Below the pieces are notes generated by a model, which worked only from the letters and a program-made list of their open reading frames with translations, made no database searches and was not told the DNA's origin. A DNA stretch of 64,000 nucleotides from Candidatus Melainabacteria bacterium (lineage in GTDB: Bacteria > Cyanobacteriota > Vampirovibrionia > 2-02-FULL-35-15): assembly GCA_023250195.1 (NCBI GenBank), contig JAHFBF010000002.1, positions 372,001 through 436,000 of the forward strand, given 5' to 3'. Made by a program: the position numbers and the translations under genes. Each line of letters opens with the position of its first letter. Within the stretch, counting starts at the first letter, position 1. Shown piece by piece: positions 1 through 10,094 of this stretch.

Positions 1-227
1 ATTTTCATTTGCCATAACTATCTCCTTTTTATTTCCTTAATTTCTACAAGCTTAATTAGATAATCTACAATAAAATATATTACCTAATAAATAGTCAAAT
101 TTGCTAGTATTAGTCGTTATATTAATGAATTAGAGCAAATAAATAAATACAAGACATTGTAAAATTTATAGAAATTACATCAAATTTTGCAGTTTTTTTA
201 TAAATTTGTACAGAATATAAGGAAGTT

Positions 228-536
228 ATGGAATTAAAAAAGTTAAATGATGAAGAAATAAAAACCAGAATTACAAAACTATTAAACTGGAAATTTGAAA
301 ATGGAAAGCTTCATAAATTGTTTAAGTTTAAGAATTTCAATCAGGCTGTTTGTTTTATGGTTGGCACTGCTCTGGTTTGTGAAAAAATGAATCATCATCC
401 TGAATGGTCTAATGTATATGGTAATGTAAATGTAGAGCTTGTAACACATAGGGTAGCAGGTCTTACAGAATTAGATTTTACACTTGCAGAAAAGATGGAT
501 AAAATAGCTGGAGATTTAAATCTTAGAAAAGATTAA
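228..536 (+). CDS. 4a-hydroxytetrahydrobiopterin dehydratase (pterin-4a-carbinolamine dehydratase)
   Basis: 102 aa; EKMNHHPEWSNVYGNVNVELVTHRVAGLTELDFTLAEKMD matches the PCD family signature. Confidence 0.93.
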   Translation: MELKKLNDEEIKTRITKLLNWKFENGKLHKLFKFKNFNQAVCFMVGTALVCEKMNHHPEWSNVYGNVNVELVTHRVAGLTELDFTLAEKMDKIAGDLNLRKD

Positions 537-537
537 T

Positions 538-569
538 TAGTAGAGTCGTTGCATGCAACGACTCTACTA
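538..569. repeat. 32-bp perfect palindrome (TAGTAGAGTCGTTGCATGCAACGACTCTACTA)
   Basis: Read directly; intergenic between the PCD gene and dapL. Confidence 0.9.
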
Positions 570-603
570 GATATAATTTGAAGGTTATCATAAGGAGACA
601 TAA

Positions 604-1800
604 ATGAAATTTGCCAAAAGAATAGAATCATTACCACCATATTTATTTGCTGAAATTGACAAAAAGAGGCTGGCAGCAATTGCCAAAGGTGTAGATATTA
701 TAAATATGGGTATTGGTGATCCTGATCAACCAACTCCAAAAAATATTGTAGATGCAATGCACAAAGCTATTGATGATCCAAGCACACACAATTATCCTCC
801 TTATCAAGGGACAAAAGAATTTCGTGAAGCCGTTGTTAATTGGTTTGAAAAACGATTTGGACAAAGATTCAACTCTGACACAGAATGTGTTTCATTAATT
901 GGATCCAAAGAAGCTATTCATAATTGTATCTTTGCAACAATTGATCAAGGGGATATAGCTCTACTACCAGATCCAGCCTACCCGGTTTATAAAAGTTCAA
1001 CTATTTTATGTGGCGGTAAACCTTTCATAACACCACTAACAGAAAAAACCAATTGGCTGCCTGACTTGACAAAAATACCAAATGATATTGCACAAAAAGC
1101 AAATATATTAATGGTCGGCTATCCAAACAATCCAACAGGAGCCATTGCGCCAATTGAGTTTTATGATGAAGTAATTGCTTTTGCTAAAAAATATGACATC
1201 ATTGTTCTGTCGGACAATGCCTATTCTGAGATGACCTATGATGGCTATGTAGCACCATCAATTTTCCAAGCAAAAGGGGCAAAGGATGTAGCACTTGAGT
1301 TCCAGAGTTTAAGCAAGACCTACAATATGACAGGCTGGCGTATCGGGTTTGCAGTAGGAAATGAAAAGGTAATAAAAGCCTTAAGTACTATGAAAACAAA
1401 CATAGACAGTGGTATTTTTAAAGCCATTCAAAGAGCGGGAATTGCAGCATTTGAAACCCCTAAAGAAGTCATAAATAAGACTATCTCTATTTATAAAGAA
1501 AGAAGAGATGTTGCATTAAGCGGACTTAAAGAACTTGGGTGGAATATAAAAGAACCCATCAAAGGTACATTTTATTTATGGCTGCCAATTCCTCCTACAT
1601 TTAAAAACTCTTCTGACTTTGCCACTGCCATGTTAGACAAATGCGGTATTGTCGTACCTCCCGGAAGCGGTTACGGAGAATATGGCGAAGGTTACTTTAG
1701 AATTGCTTTGACTATTGATAAAAAACGCATACAGGAAGGTGTAGCCCGAATGAAAAAAGAAGGACTAGTCTTTGCACCACAAACTTGTTCAGTTAAATAG
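604..1800 (+). CDS. dapL: LL-diaminopimelate aminotransferase
   Basis: 398 aa class I/II aminotransferase; GIGDPDQPTP, YPNNPTGA, SLSKTYNMTGWRIGF; AAGGAG upstream. Confidence 0.9.
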   Translation: MKFAKRIESLPPYLFAEIDKKRLAAIAKGVDIINMGIGDPDQPTPKNIVDAMHKAIDDPSTHNYPPYQGTKEFREAVVNWFEKRFGQRFNSDTECVSLIGSKEAIHNCIFATIDQGDIALLPDPAYPVYKSSTILCGGKPFITPLTEKTNWLPDLTKIPNDIAQKANILMVGYPNNPTGAIAPIEFYDEVIAFAKKYDIIVLSDNAYSEMTYDGYVAPSIFQAKGAKDVALEFQSLSKTYNMTGWRIGFAVGNEKVIKALSTMKTNIDSGIFKAIQRAGIAAFETPKEVINKTISIYKERRDVALSGLKELGWNIKEPIKGTFYLWLPIPPTFKNSSDFATAMLDKCGIVVPPGSGYGEYGEGYFRIALTIDKKRIQEGVARMKKEGLVFAPQTCSVK

Positions 1801-1806
1801 AAATTA

Positions 1807-3927
1807 ATGGGCTCATCTAATGAAACAATTACAGAGTCACGATTAATCGTGACTCTATGTGAATACAAAAATCCACTCTGCATCTTTTGCTTGGGTATAT
1901 TAATCGGAACAACTTTTTATTTTCAGCATATAGATCTAATTATCCTGATTTCACTCTGCCTGATTATATTAATTCTATTCTTATTTTTTAAAAGTAAAAA
2001 AATCATTTTACTTATTGTCGCTATAATATTTGGTCACTTATACGCTGCCAGTTATTTACAATTTACTGAGCCACATTTAAATCAATTCTTAAATCAAAGA
2101 TATATTTATATTGGAAAGATTAGATCCGGACCAAATAACAATATGTTTTACAAAACATATGATTTGAATTTAGAAACCATTCAGACTCCAGACAGCAAAA
2201 ATAAGTGGTTTATAAATAATTGCAGTATTCAGGTTACCGGTTCAAAATATGAAGAGTATGAACCTGAAGATACTATTCAAATAACAGGAGTGTTAAAGTA
2301 TCCCAAAAGTGCAATTCTACCGGGCTTATTTGATGAAAAAAAATTTCTTTTAACAAAGAATATTCACTATTTACTAAAAGCAGACAATGGCTCTTTAGTA
2401 TTTCTAGATGAGCCCAAAAGCACTAAAGTAACAAAAATAATTTATAAGCTCAGAAATAGATTGCTTTCAATAAACAAAAAATTTCTAGATGGAGAGAATC
2501 TGTCAATTATAAATGGAATAATATTTGGTTCAAAAGCCAGCGCCTTAAGCAGTAAATTAAAAGAGAAGATCCAGAGTCTTGGCTTAAGCCACATAACAAG
2601 TGCTTCAGGTTTTAATGTATCAATTTTAGCTGTTGGAATCTTTTCATTATTTGGATTATTTAATTATAAAAAAAGATTGTTTCCTACGCTGATATGTATT
2701 TGTACAGTTTTGCTGTATTCTGCAATTGCAGACTTCTCTCCATCAATTATCAGAGCAACTGTTTTTATAATTTTATTGCTTACAGGAAGTTTGTTTGATA
2801 AAAAAATGAAAGCTTTACCGGGCATAAGTATAATAACAATTGGATTTTTTCTATACAATCCAATAAGCCTCTTAGATACAGGTTTACAACTTTCTATTTT
2901 AGGATTTCTTGGTTTAGATTTCTTTGCCAATGAAGCAATCGGAAAAAGCAAAAACTGGTTTTTAAACACTTTCTATCAGTCATTATTTGCACAAATTATG
3001 GTTATACCCTTGATTGTATTTTATTTTCACAATATACAGCTATTAGGTTTAGTTTCAAATTTGGCTGCAGTTCCACTTGCTTCTCTAATATTAATAACAG
3101 GAATACTGAATCTAATATTTTCCGGAACACCTGTAATAAACTGTATTTTTCAAAAAGTACTATTTTATTCATCAGAGCTATTTCTTGGCTGGGTAAGCTA
3201 TCTGGACAAAGTTCAGTTTAAACAGATATTTCTACCTGGTTTAAATTTCTATTTATTAATTCTCACATATTTAATAGTATTGCTTTTACTCGTTTTTTTA
3301 TTTGTCAGATTTTCAAGAACAAAAGCTTTTGTTTCTTTACTTGTACTTATATTTGTATTTTTCATTACCTGTATTATTACTGATACAAGCAAATACCTGA
3401 AAATATTCTTCCTACCTGTTTACAACCAGGATGCAATATTAATAATGCCACCGAATGAAAGACCAATCTATTTATCTACAAGACCGCAGGATTTCAACAA
3501 ACACAATCTAAAAGAATTCTTAATGCTAAGTAATTCTTCATTTAATACAATTACATACAATTTAAATAACAGTCCGAGGGTTTACTTCCCAAGCAATTAT
3601 GTAAAAGATGAAAAGAATAAAATCAAAGTAAGGTATAAAAATCTATCCATCGATATAATTAAAAACTACAACGAACAAATTTCACCAGAATCCGAATACA
3701 TAAAATTACCTATTCTGAACAAAAAAGACCCACCAATAAATACAATATTCAACACTCTCCCAAAAAGAATAATTATTAATGACTTTAAAAGACTCTCAAA
3801 AAAATCCAAAAAAGATATTTTATGGTTAAAATCCAAGCCGGCTAAAAGTTATTTTTTAAGCGAAACTGGTACTATAACATTGGTATCAGATGGCAAAAAG
3901 ATTTATTTAACAACAGCAGAAAATTAA
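1807..3927 (+). CDS. comEC: ComEC/Rec2-family competence protein; 5' start uncertain
   Basis: Multi-TM protein with LSHITSASGFNVSIL competence-domain motif; first codons overlap a palindrome at 1833-1856. Confidence 0.8.
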   Translation: MGSSNETITESRLIVTLCEYKNPLCIFCLGILIGTTFYFQHIDLIILISLCLIILILFLFFKSKKIILLIVAIIFGHLYAASYLQFTEPHLNQFLNQRYIYIGKIRSGPNNNMFYKTYDLNLETIQTPDSKNKWFINNCSIQVTGSKYEEYEPEDTIQITGVLKYPKSAILPGLFDEKKFLLTKNIHYLLKADNGSLVFLDEPKSTKVTKIIYKLRNRLLSINKKFLDGENLSIINGIIFGSKASALSSKLKEKIQSLGLSHITSASGFNVSILAVGIFSLFGLFNYKKRLFPTLICICTVLLYSAIADFSPSIIRATVFIILLLTGSLFDKKMKALPGISIITIGFFLYNPISLLDTGLQLSILGFLGLDFFANEAIGKSKNWFLNTFYQSLFAQIMVIPLIVFYFHNIQLLGLVSNLAAVPLASLILITGILNLIFSGTPVINCIFQKVLFYSSELFLGWVSYLDKVQFKQIFLPGLNFYLLILTYLIVLLLLVFLFVRFSRTKAFVSLLVLIFVFFITCIITDTSKYLKIFFLPVYNQDAILIMPPNERPIYLSTRPQDFNKHNLKEFLMLSNSSFNTITYNLNNSPRVYFPSNYVKDEKNKIKVRYKNLSIDIIKNYNEQISPESEYIKLPILNKKDPPINTIFNTLPKRIIINDFKRLSKKSKKDILWLKSKPAKSYFLSETGTITLVSDGKKIYLTTAEN
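1833..1856. repeat. 24-bp perfect palindrome AGAGTCACGATTAATCGTGACTCT
   Basis: Read directly. Confidence 0.85.
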
Positions 3928-3931
3928 AACA

Positions 3932-4822
3932 ATGGAAGAGATACTTGTAATAGATATTGGAGGAACAAAAACAAATATTTCATTTGTCACATCCAATAAT
4001 TCAAAAATTAAAGTTTTAAGTTCAGATACTTTTCCCACACATTCAAATCCGGAATTACAGATTCAAAAGATTTCATCATTGTATTCAGAAAAATCAAAGA
4101 AATTATCACAGATGTCATTAAGCCTGCCTGGATTATGGGATAAGAATGGTATTTTACGTGAAAGCTTTAATTTGAAAAGTTGGTTAGACTACCCTTTTAT
4201 AGATACCCTGACAAAAACTCTTAATATAAAAAATTACATATGGGAAACAGATGTCATTTGTGGAGCGTTAGGTGAGCATCATTCTGACGTAGGGATTGTC
4301 CGCGACCAATCCCTACTGTATTTAAATCTTGGGACAGGCATTGGAGCAGCACTCATAAAAGATGGGAAACCTTTTAAATCAGATTCAAAAGACATGACAT
4401 GTCATACCCCTGCTCTAAGGATGCAAAAGTTACTTGTACCAGATCAAAATGAATTAATTCCAGCAACAGATTTAATATCCGGAAGTACCATACTTAAAGA
4501 TACACCTTATAACTCAATTGAAAAATTATATAGTGATTACAAATCAGGAAAGATTGAAGCATTTGAAATAATTTCAAAAGCCCAGCTACAACTGGCAAGC
4601 TGGTTAATTAACTTATTTTATCTACTGGGTCCAGATTTAATAATTTTAAATGGCGGATTAACTTATGATTGGGAAGTAATATGTGAAGAAGCAATTGATG
4701 TTGCAAATGAAGAATTAAATAATCAAGTAAAAATCCTGCCAAGCAAACTCAAAGAGATGGCTCCAATCTATGGAGCATATTTAAATTGCTGTAGTGGAAA
4801 GTCACGACTCCCTACTCCCTAA
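3932..4822 (+). CDS. ROK/glucokinase-family sugar kinase
   Basis: LVIDIGGTKTN N-terminal phosphate motif; LNLGTGIGAALIKDGK. Confidence 0.8.
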   Translation: MEEILVIDIGGTKTNISFVTSNNSKIKVLSSDTFPTHSNPELQIQKISSLYSEKSKKLSQMSLSLPGLWDKNGILRESFNLKSWLDYPFIDTLTKTLNIKNYIWETDVICGALGEHHSDVGIVRDQSLLYLNLGTGIGAALIKDGKPFKSDSKDMTCHTPALRMQKLLVPDQNELIPATDLISGSTILKDTPYNSIEKLYSDYKSGKIEAFEIISKAQLQLASWLINLFYLLGPDLIILNGGLTYDWEVICEEAIDVANEELNNQVKILPSKLKEMAPIYGAYLNCCSGKSRLPTP

Positions 4823-5376
4823 ACTGAAATTACTTCTTTAAGCTCAGGAATTGCTTTTTTAAGCATCGATTCAATACCAATCTTCAAAGTCATAATTGAA
4901 CTTGGGCAAGAGCTACAAGATCCTTGCAAATGTAATTTCAACACACCATCTGTATAGCTATCAAAAATCACATCTCCGCCATCACTTGCAACTGCTGGTC
5001 TAATTTGACTATCTAATATCTCATGTATTTTTTGTTCGATTTCATTTGAACCTTTGGCAGTAACTGTTTCAGATTTTAATATGATAGGCTCACCAGATTC
5101 AAAATGACTATTTATAATTTTCAATAATGAATCATAAATGCTATCCCAGGATGAATCAGAAGTCTTAGATATTGTTATAAAATCTCTTCCAAAAAATACT
5201 TCTATTACAGAAGGAAGTTCAAAAAGCTTTTGTGCTAATGGAGAGTTGCTGCTTGATTTTTTATCGGGAAAATTTGCAGAACCACTTTCAAGAATTATTT
5301 TATCCAATACAAACTTAAGAGCATTTGGATTTGGTGTACCTTCAGTGTGAATTGAAACCTTTTGATTTTCAGACAT
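4819..5376 (-). CDS. Nfu/NifU-family Fe-S scaffold protein (Nfu_N plus NifU C-terminal domain)
   Basis: TPNPNALKF (Nfu N domain) and GSCSSCPSSIMTLKIGIE (CxxC). Confidence 0.88.
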   Translation of the reverse strand: MSENQKVSIHTEGTPNPNALKFVLDKIILESGSANFPDKKSSSNSPLAQKLFELPSVIEVFFGRDFITISKTSDSSWDSIYDSLLKIINSHFESGEPIILKSETVTAKGSNEIEQKIHEILDSQIRPAVASDGGDVIFDSYTDGVLKLHLQGSCSSCPSSIMTLKIGIESMLKKAIPELKEVISV

Positions 5377-5496
5377 TGATTTAAACCTCGTTTTCTATCT
5401 ATTTATTCTAATTCATTTAACTTTAGACCTAATAACCTTCTTAAACCTAGCTTTACCAAAAGCTAATCTAAAACAAGCCTTATAATATTACTACTT

Positions 5497-5961
5497 ATGA
5501 CAAAAGACTCTACTACAGAAAACGTTTTTCAAAACCTAAGAAGCAAGGGCTTAAGAGTTACTCCTCAAAGAGAGAAGATTTTACAGATATTCATGGAACT
5601 TAAAGATGGCACACATCTCAGTGCAGAAGACCTATTTAAAATGCTTGAGAAAAAAAATGAAAATATCAGTTTAGCAACAACCTATCGTACATTAAAACTC
5701 CTATCTCAATTTGGATATTTAAGAGAACTTGATTTTGCAGAAGGACATAAACACTATGAACTTAATAAAGACAAAAGACCACATCACCATATTATTTGTT
5801 TAAATTGTAATAAAACCATGGAATTTGAAGATGATGTTGTAAATGCAGTTGGCCACAGAATTGCTCAGGAAAAAGGTGTTGAAATAGTAGATATTCAGTT
5901 TAAAATTTATGCTATTTGTCCGGGTGAGCATGATGATGAGGGTAAGACTCACCGATCATAA
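5497..5961 (+). CDS. Fur-family metalloregulator
   Basis: GLRVTPQREKIL, LATTYRTLKLL, HHHIICLNC. Confidence 0.92.
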   Translation: MTKDSTTENVFQNLRSKGLRVTPQREKILQIFMELKDGTHLSAEDLFKMLEKKNENISLATTYRTLKLLSQFGYLRELDFAEGHKHYELNKDKRPHHHIICLNCNKTMEFEDDVVNAVGHRIAQEKGVEIVDIQFKIYAICPGEHDDEGKTHRS

Positions 5962-5970
5962 CTATCAATG

Positions 5971-6669
5971 CTAATGATTATGGTTACCAGGACAACAAGA
6001 ACGTTCTAAATGTGCTGTTTGAAGTTCAATTGGTTCTTGTGGTGTTGTTTCCTGAAGCTCTGGAATAAATATCTTTGTAAGCAACGGATCATTTCCTTTT
6101 TTAGCTCCTCTTACAAGTCCTGCAAGTAAATTTTCATGAATTACAGCTACGGCAAAAGGAATATCACTTCTTAGTCTACTAATTGACATTGGGGGAAATA
6201 CTCTATTACCAATCGAGAAAGAATCTGGTTTTATTTCTCCTTTATTTCTACTGTTTAATCCATTCTCAAGTGCTTTCATAGTATCCAAATTATCAAAAAC
6301 AGCTTCACTTACTTTTAGAAGAAGCCCTTTACGATCAACTAATCCTCTCTCAAGTAAAACACCTGCATATATAGCAAAATCCTGCATCCGAAAATCAACA
6401 AAAGAATCTTGAGCCAGCCTTAATAACTCTTTTGTAGCTGCTACTTTGCTTCCTTCCTGCAGCAAAGCTGGTACAATCCTCACCAGATTACTGCTGACTT
6501 GAAGAGGATTATCATAATTAACAACTGGTAATAATGTAGGATCTTGTTCCAATGACTTAATGGCAGGAATAGCTCTTTGTAATTCACCGGTTCTTAAATC
6601 AACCGTTTGTGCAGTAAGCTTAGGGACAAAACTAATATCAGTAATACCATCCATAAAAAATCTCCTCAA
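5971..6669 (-). CDS. hypothetical protein with C-terminal SCCPGNHNH
   Basis: 232-aa ORF convergent with fur; no family recognised. Confidence 0.65.
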   Translation of the reverse strand: MRRFFMDGITDISFVPKLTAQTVDLRTGELQRAIPAIKSLEQDPTLLPVVNYDNPLQVSSNLVRIVPALLQEGSKVAATKELLRLAQDSFVDFRMQDFAIYAGVLLERGLVDRKGLLLKVSEAVFDNLDTMKALENGLNSRNKGEIKPDSFSIGNRVFPPMSISRLRSDIPFAVAVIHENLLAGLVRGAKKGNDPLLTKIFIPELQETTPQEPIELQTAHLERSCCPGNHNH

Positions 6670-6774
6670 CAGACTTCATCTGAAAATTTAAAACCCATCT
6701 TGATTAATTACTCATTATCCTAACAAAGATTATGACATCCGTAAACAGAAAGTTTTTAAACTTAACATTTATGG

Positions 6775-7380
6775 TTAAGAAGTAAGGTTACTGTAAGTCT
6801 TATTTAACCATTTTACAAAAGCTCGGATAGCCATAGACCTATGACTCAGTTTATTTTTTAACCCGGGATTAATTTCTCCAGAAGTTTTATTTAATTCAGG
6901 AACAATAAAAATCGGATCATAGCCAAACCCATTCTTACCAACAGGTTTTTCAGAGACCTTTCCATACCAGGATTTCTTTGTTTTAAAAATCACTTTTCCT
7001 TTTGGGTTAGTAACTACAATTGCACAGGTAAAACAACACTTTTTGTTTTTTTTATTTTTAACTTTTTCTACTATCTCCAGCATTCCTTTGCCATTCCTGA
7101 AAAATCTCGCAGACTTTACCCCCGGTTTATTATTTAGAGCAAAGATTTCTATTCCAGAATCATCAGAAAAAGCATAAACACCTAATCTTTCAGATAAAGC
7201 ACAAGCTTTTTTTGCAGCGTTTCCTAAAAAACTTTTAGAATTTTCATTTACAGAGAAACCTTGTGGAGCTAATTTAATTCTTACTAACCTGGTTAATTTT
7301 TCATACGAAAGTATACTTTTAATTTCTTTTAGTTTATCCTTGTTTGATGAAGCAAAATAAATCGTAAAAGGTCTTTTCAT
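6775..7380 (-). CDS. rdgB: XTP/dITP diphosphatase (RdgB/HAM1 family); start trimmed to MKRPF
   Basis: FASSNKDKLKEI, YAFSDDSGIEIFALNNKPGVKSARF, GFGYDPIF, LSHRSMA. Confidence 0.9.
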   Translation of the reverse strand: MKRPFTIYFASSNKDKLKEIKSILSYEKLTRLVRIKLAPQGFSVNENSKSFLGNAAKKACALSERLGVYAFSDDSGIEIFALNNKPGVKSARFFRNGKGMLEIVEKVKNKKNKKCCFTCAIVVTNPKGKVIFKTKKSWYGKVSEKPVGKNGFGYDPIFIVPELNKTSGEINPGLKNKLSHRSMAIRAFVKWLNKTYSNLTS

Positions 7381-8419
7381 GATAAGTAATATTCTAGAGA
7401 AATTAAAATTAAAAAACGACTTAAATAACAATGATCTGGATACTCTTTATCAGGAATTTAAGAATAAATCACTAACAGAAGAAGAAATAAAAGACCTACT
7501 TATCCTTTGGAGAAAAAAAGGTGAAACCCCTTTTGAATTAAGCACACTGGCAAACCTAATAAACTCAAGCCAAAAACAAAGTGTAAAATACAGGGATGCT
7601 ATTGACATTTGTGGAACAGGAGGAGATCAATTAAATACATTTAACATCTCCACCCTAACTGCAATCATCATATCTTCACTTGGAGTAAAAGTAATAAAAC
7701 ATTCAGGCAGAAGCAATACAAGCATATCCGGCAGTGTGGATATATTAAACGAATTTGGCATTAACCTGGATATAAGTGAAAGTCTAAAAGAATCCTGTTT
7801 CCAAAAAACGAATTTAATGTTTGTCAGCTCCAATCATTTAAGAGAGATTTTTGGATCTGTAAAACCAATCTGCAAAGAACTTAAGATTCCTGGTTTTGTA
7901 AATTTGCTTGGTCCTCTGACAAACCCTTATGAAACAGCTTTTCATCTGCTTGGAGTATCAAATATAAAATGGGGAAATCTTTTATCCGAGACTTTAATAC
8001 AGGAAAAGAATTTAAAAAAGAATACCATTATTGCCTGCTGTAAGATTTCTGAAAATGTATATTTGGATGAACTTGGTTTTTGCGGAGTAAATAATCTCTG
8101 GGAGATACGACCTGATAAAAGAATAATTCAAAGAACAATCAGCCCGGAAGAATTTAGTTTGCCATTAACAAATATAGAACTCTTAAAAATAAAAGATAAA
8201 AATGAAAATAAATTAATTTTTGAATCTGTTTTAAAAGGAAACTATACTTCTTCAAAAGAAAAAGAGTGTATAAAAACTACTGCATTAAATACAGGAGCAG
8301 CCTTATTTTTAGCTAAAAAAGCAGATTCTGTTAAAGAGGGATATGAGGTAGCCTTAAAACATATACAATCCGGCATAAGCTGGGAACATTTTCAGAATTT
8401 CATTAACTCTAGTAATTGA
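7379..8419 (+). CDS. trpD: anthranilate phosphoribosyltransferase
   Basis: DICGTGGDQLNTFNIST, KHSGRSNTSISGSVDILN, GPLTNP. Confidence 0.93.
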   Translation: MISNILEKLKLKNDLNNNDLDTLYQEFKNKSLTEEEIKDLLILWRKKGETPFELSTLANLINSSQKQSVKYRDAIDICGTGGDQLNTFNISTLTAIIISSLGVKVIKHSGRSNTSISGSVDILNEFGINLDISESLKESCFQKTNLMFVSSNHLREIFGSVKPICKELKIPGFVNLLGPLTNPYETAFHLLGVSNIKWGNLLSETLIQEKNLKKNTIIACCKISENVYLDELGFCGVNNLWEIRPDKRIIQRTISPEEFSLPLTNIELLKIKDKNENKLIFESVLKGNYTSSKEKECIKTTALNTGAALFLAKKADSVKEGYEVALKHIQSGISWEHFQNFINSSN

Positions 8420-8475
8420 TGCAATTAACTTTTGTAAAAGTTATAACCAAAAAAAGCAATATAAGAGGAAAAAAC

Positions 8476-8961
8476 ATGAAATTTTTATTACTAATTCTGT
8501 TCGTATTATCTGTAAACTTATCTGCCATGGCCGATACAGAAAAACCATTAGCCGGTTCAATCAACGATCCTTTTGTGGAAGCACAGGAAAAGCTTATGCA
8601 TGCAAAAGGAAGTTATAAAACTATAAAGCAGCAGGAAGATGCGATTCAAAACATGAAAAAAGCAACAAGACTTAGTCTTAAAGCTGCAAATCTAAGAGCA
8701 AGAGCAGAAAAGTTACAGACAAAAGCAGATATGCTGGTAACCAAAGCAAATCAACAGGCATTAAGCAAAGGACTATATATTACAAACCCTCTTGGAACAG
8801 TTATGATGCAGCCACCGCCGGCAGCACAAGAACAAACAGCTAAAGTACCTTCATTTGTACCCGTACCGGGACAGGCAATAAATATTGTTATTCCAAAGCA
8901 GGAAGAAGTCTCTCAAAATTCTGGAGGTGATTCAGAACCTCCTACTTTAAATAATTTTTAA
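8476..8961 (+). CDS. secreted hypothetical protein with coiled-coil-like Ala/Lys region
   Basis: Start trimmed to MKFLLLILFVLSVNLSAMA signal peptide, preceded by AAGAGGA. Confidence 0.7.
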   Translation: MKFLLLILFVLSVNLSAMADTEKPLAGSINDPFVEAQEKLMHAKGSYKTIKQQEDAIQNMKKATRLSLKAANLRARAEKLQTKADMLVTKANQQALSKGLYITNPLGTVMMQPPPAAQEQTAKVPSFVPVPGQAINIVIPKQEEVSQNSGGDSEPPTLNNF

Positions 8962-9002
8962 ATTAAACCTTTAATTTTTGATATGCGTAATATTTTTTGC
9001 TT

Positions 9003-9563
9003 CTAAGAAAACGTCCGATTAAATCTTTGTTGTTGGTAATATGGCAGTTGACCCAAGCCCAAATTATAGGCATATGGATTATCAAAACCCAATTGGGATC
9101 CATAAACAAGTTGATCAAGATTTACTCCACTTGCAGTTCGATATGAAGGTAGTGTTATAGTTTCAGCTCCATTACGAGCTCTATGAACACTGAAGCCAGG
9201 TCTATATACCCCGTTAGAAAAAACTCCAGGAACAGTAAAGTCATATCCACCAACATTTCGTGCAATTTGACGAGCTGGACGAGCTGGCTGTACTCGTGCT
9301 GTTGACAATGGTACTCGCGCTACTGCAAATGGTACTCGCGCTACTGCAAATGGTACTCGCGCTACTGCAAATGGTACTCGCGCTACTGCAAATGGTACTT
9401 GTGCTATTGGCACTTGTACACGAAATACTGGCACTTGTGGATGAAACACTGGCACTTGTTGAAGCGCTGGCCGGTAAGATCTAAGGTGAAAAATAAACAT
9501 AACTAAATAAATTACTCCTAATTTAGGAACAATCAAGTAAGATGAATTATTACTTTTAAACAT
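9003..9563 (-). CDS. hypothetical protein with FAVARVP tandem repeats
   Basis: 186-aa ORF with hydrophobic N-terminus and heptapeptide repeats. Confidence 0.55.
   Translation of the reverse strand: MFKSNNSSYLIVPKLGVIYLVMFIFHLRSYRPALQQVPVFHPQVPVFRVQVPIAQVPFAVARVPFAVARVPFAVARVPFAVARVPLSTARVQPARPARQIARNVGGYDFTVPGVFSNGVYRPGFSVHRARNGAETITLPSYRTASGVNLDQLVYGSQLGFDNPYAYNLGLGQLPYYQQQRFNRTFS
9298..9402. repeat. 21-bp tandem repeat (GCTACTGCAAATGGTACTCGC), ~4 near-perfect plus 1 degenerate copy
   Basis: Units at 9319, 9340, 9361 and 9382; degenerate unit at 9298. Confidence 0.9.
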
Positions 9564-9847
9564 TAACCCTAAGTTAAATTGCCGGATTAATTAGAAATAA
9601 CATGTTTTTGCCTACAGGCATCCTTGCTCATTCTTCGCTTGTCGGGCTTTCCAAAGTGCTTCTAGTCTGCCATTTGTAACGTTCTACAGATTTTATCGAA
9701 TAAATCGTCAAAATCTTACCAGATAAATAGTTTACTTAGAAATATTGCATAAGCTAGGCAACAACAATAATACTAATAAAGCACCATATCATTTCAACAT
9801 TCATTAAAAAATCTTCTATATGTTAATATTCCATATGTTAATAGTGC

Positions 9848-9978
9848 AACTTGGGAGTGCAATTCTAGAAAATCAGAGGATCAGAAAATCAGAATTTAGG
9901 TCTTGGGTTTTTAGAAAAGCTGAGAAGTGGAAACACTAATCCCTGAACCTGATCCAGGTAATGCTGGCGGAGGAATAC
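9848..9978 (+). ncRNA. TPP (THI-box) riboswitch
   Basis: ACTTGGGAGTGC ... GCTGAGAA ... CCCTGAACCTGATCCAGGTAATGCTGGCGGAGGAATA matches the thi-box consensus; upstream of thiG/thiC. Confidence 0.93.
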
Positions 9979-10094
9979 TAGAGAATCAGAGAAGCAGAAA
10001 TCAGAGAATTAGAAAATTTGTTTTTTTAATAGATACTTTGAATTGTTCTCTAATACTTTTAGAAACCACGCCACTAAAATAAAGGTGGTTTACA

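Noticed and set aside
9298-9402. Possible CRISPR array
   Set aside because: Units are contiguous 21-bp tandem repeats with no spacers, within an ORF.
9260-9484. Plus-strand ORF LALLQMVLALLQMV
   Set aside because: Antisense frame of the 21-bp tandem repeat; the minus frame has a hydrophobic N-terminus and unique flanks.
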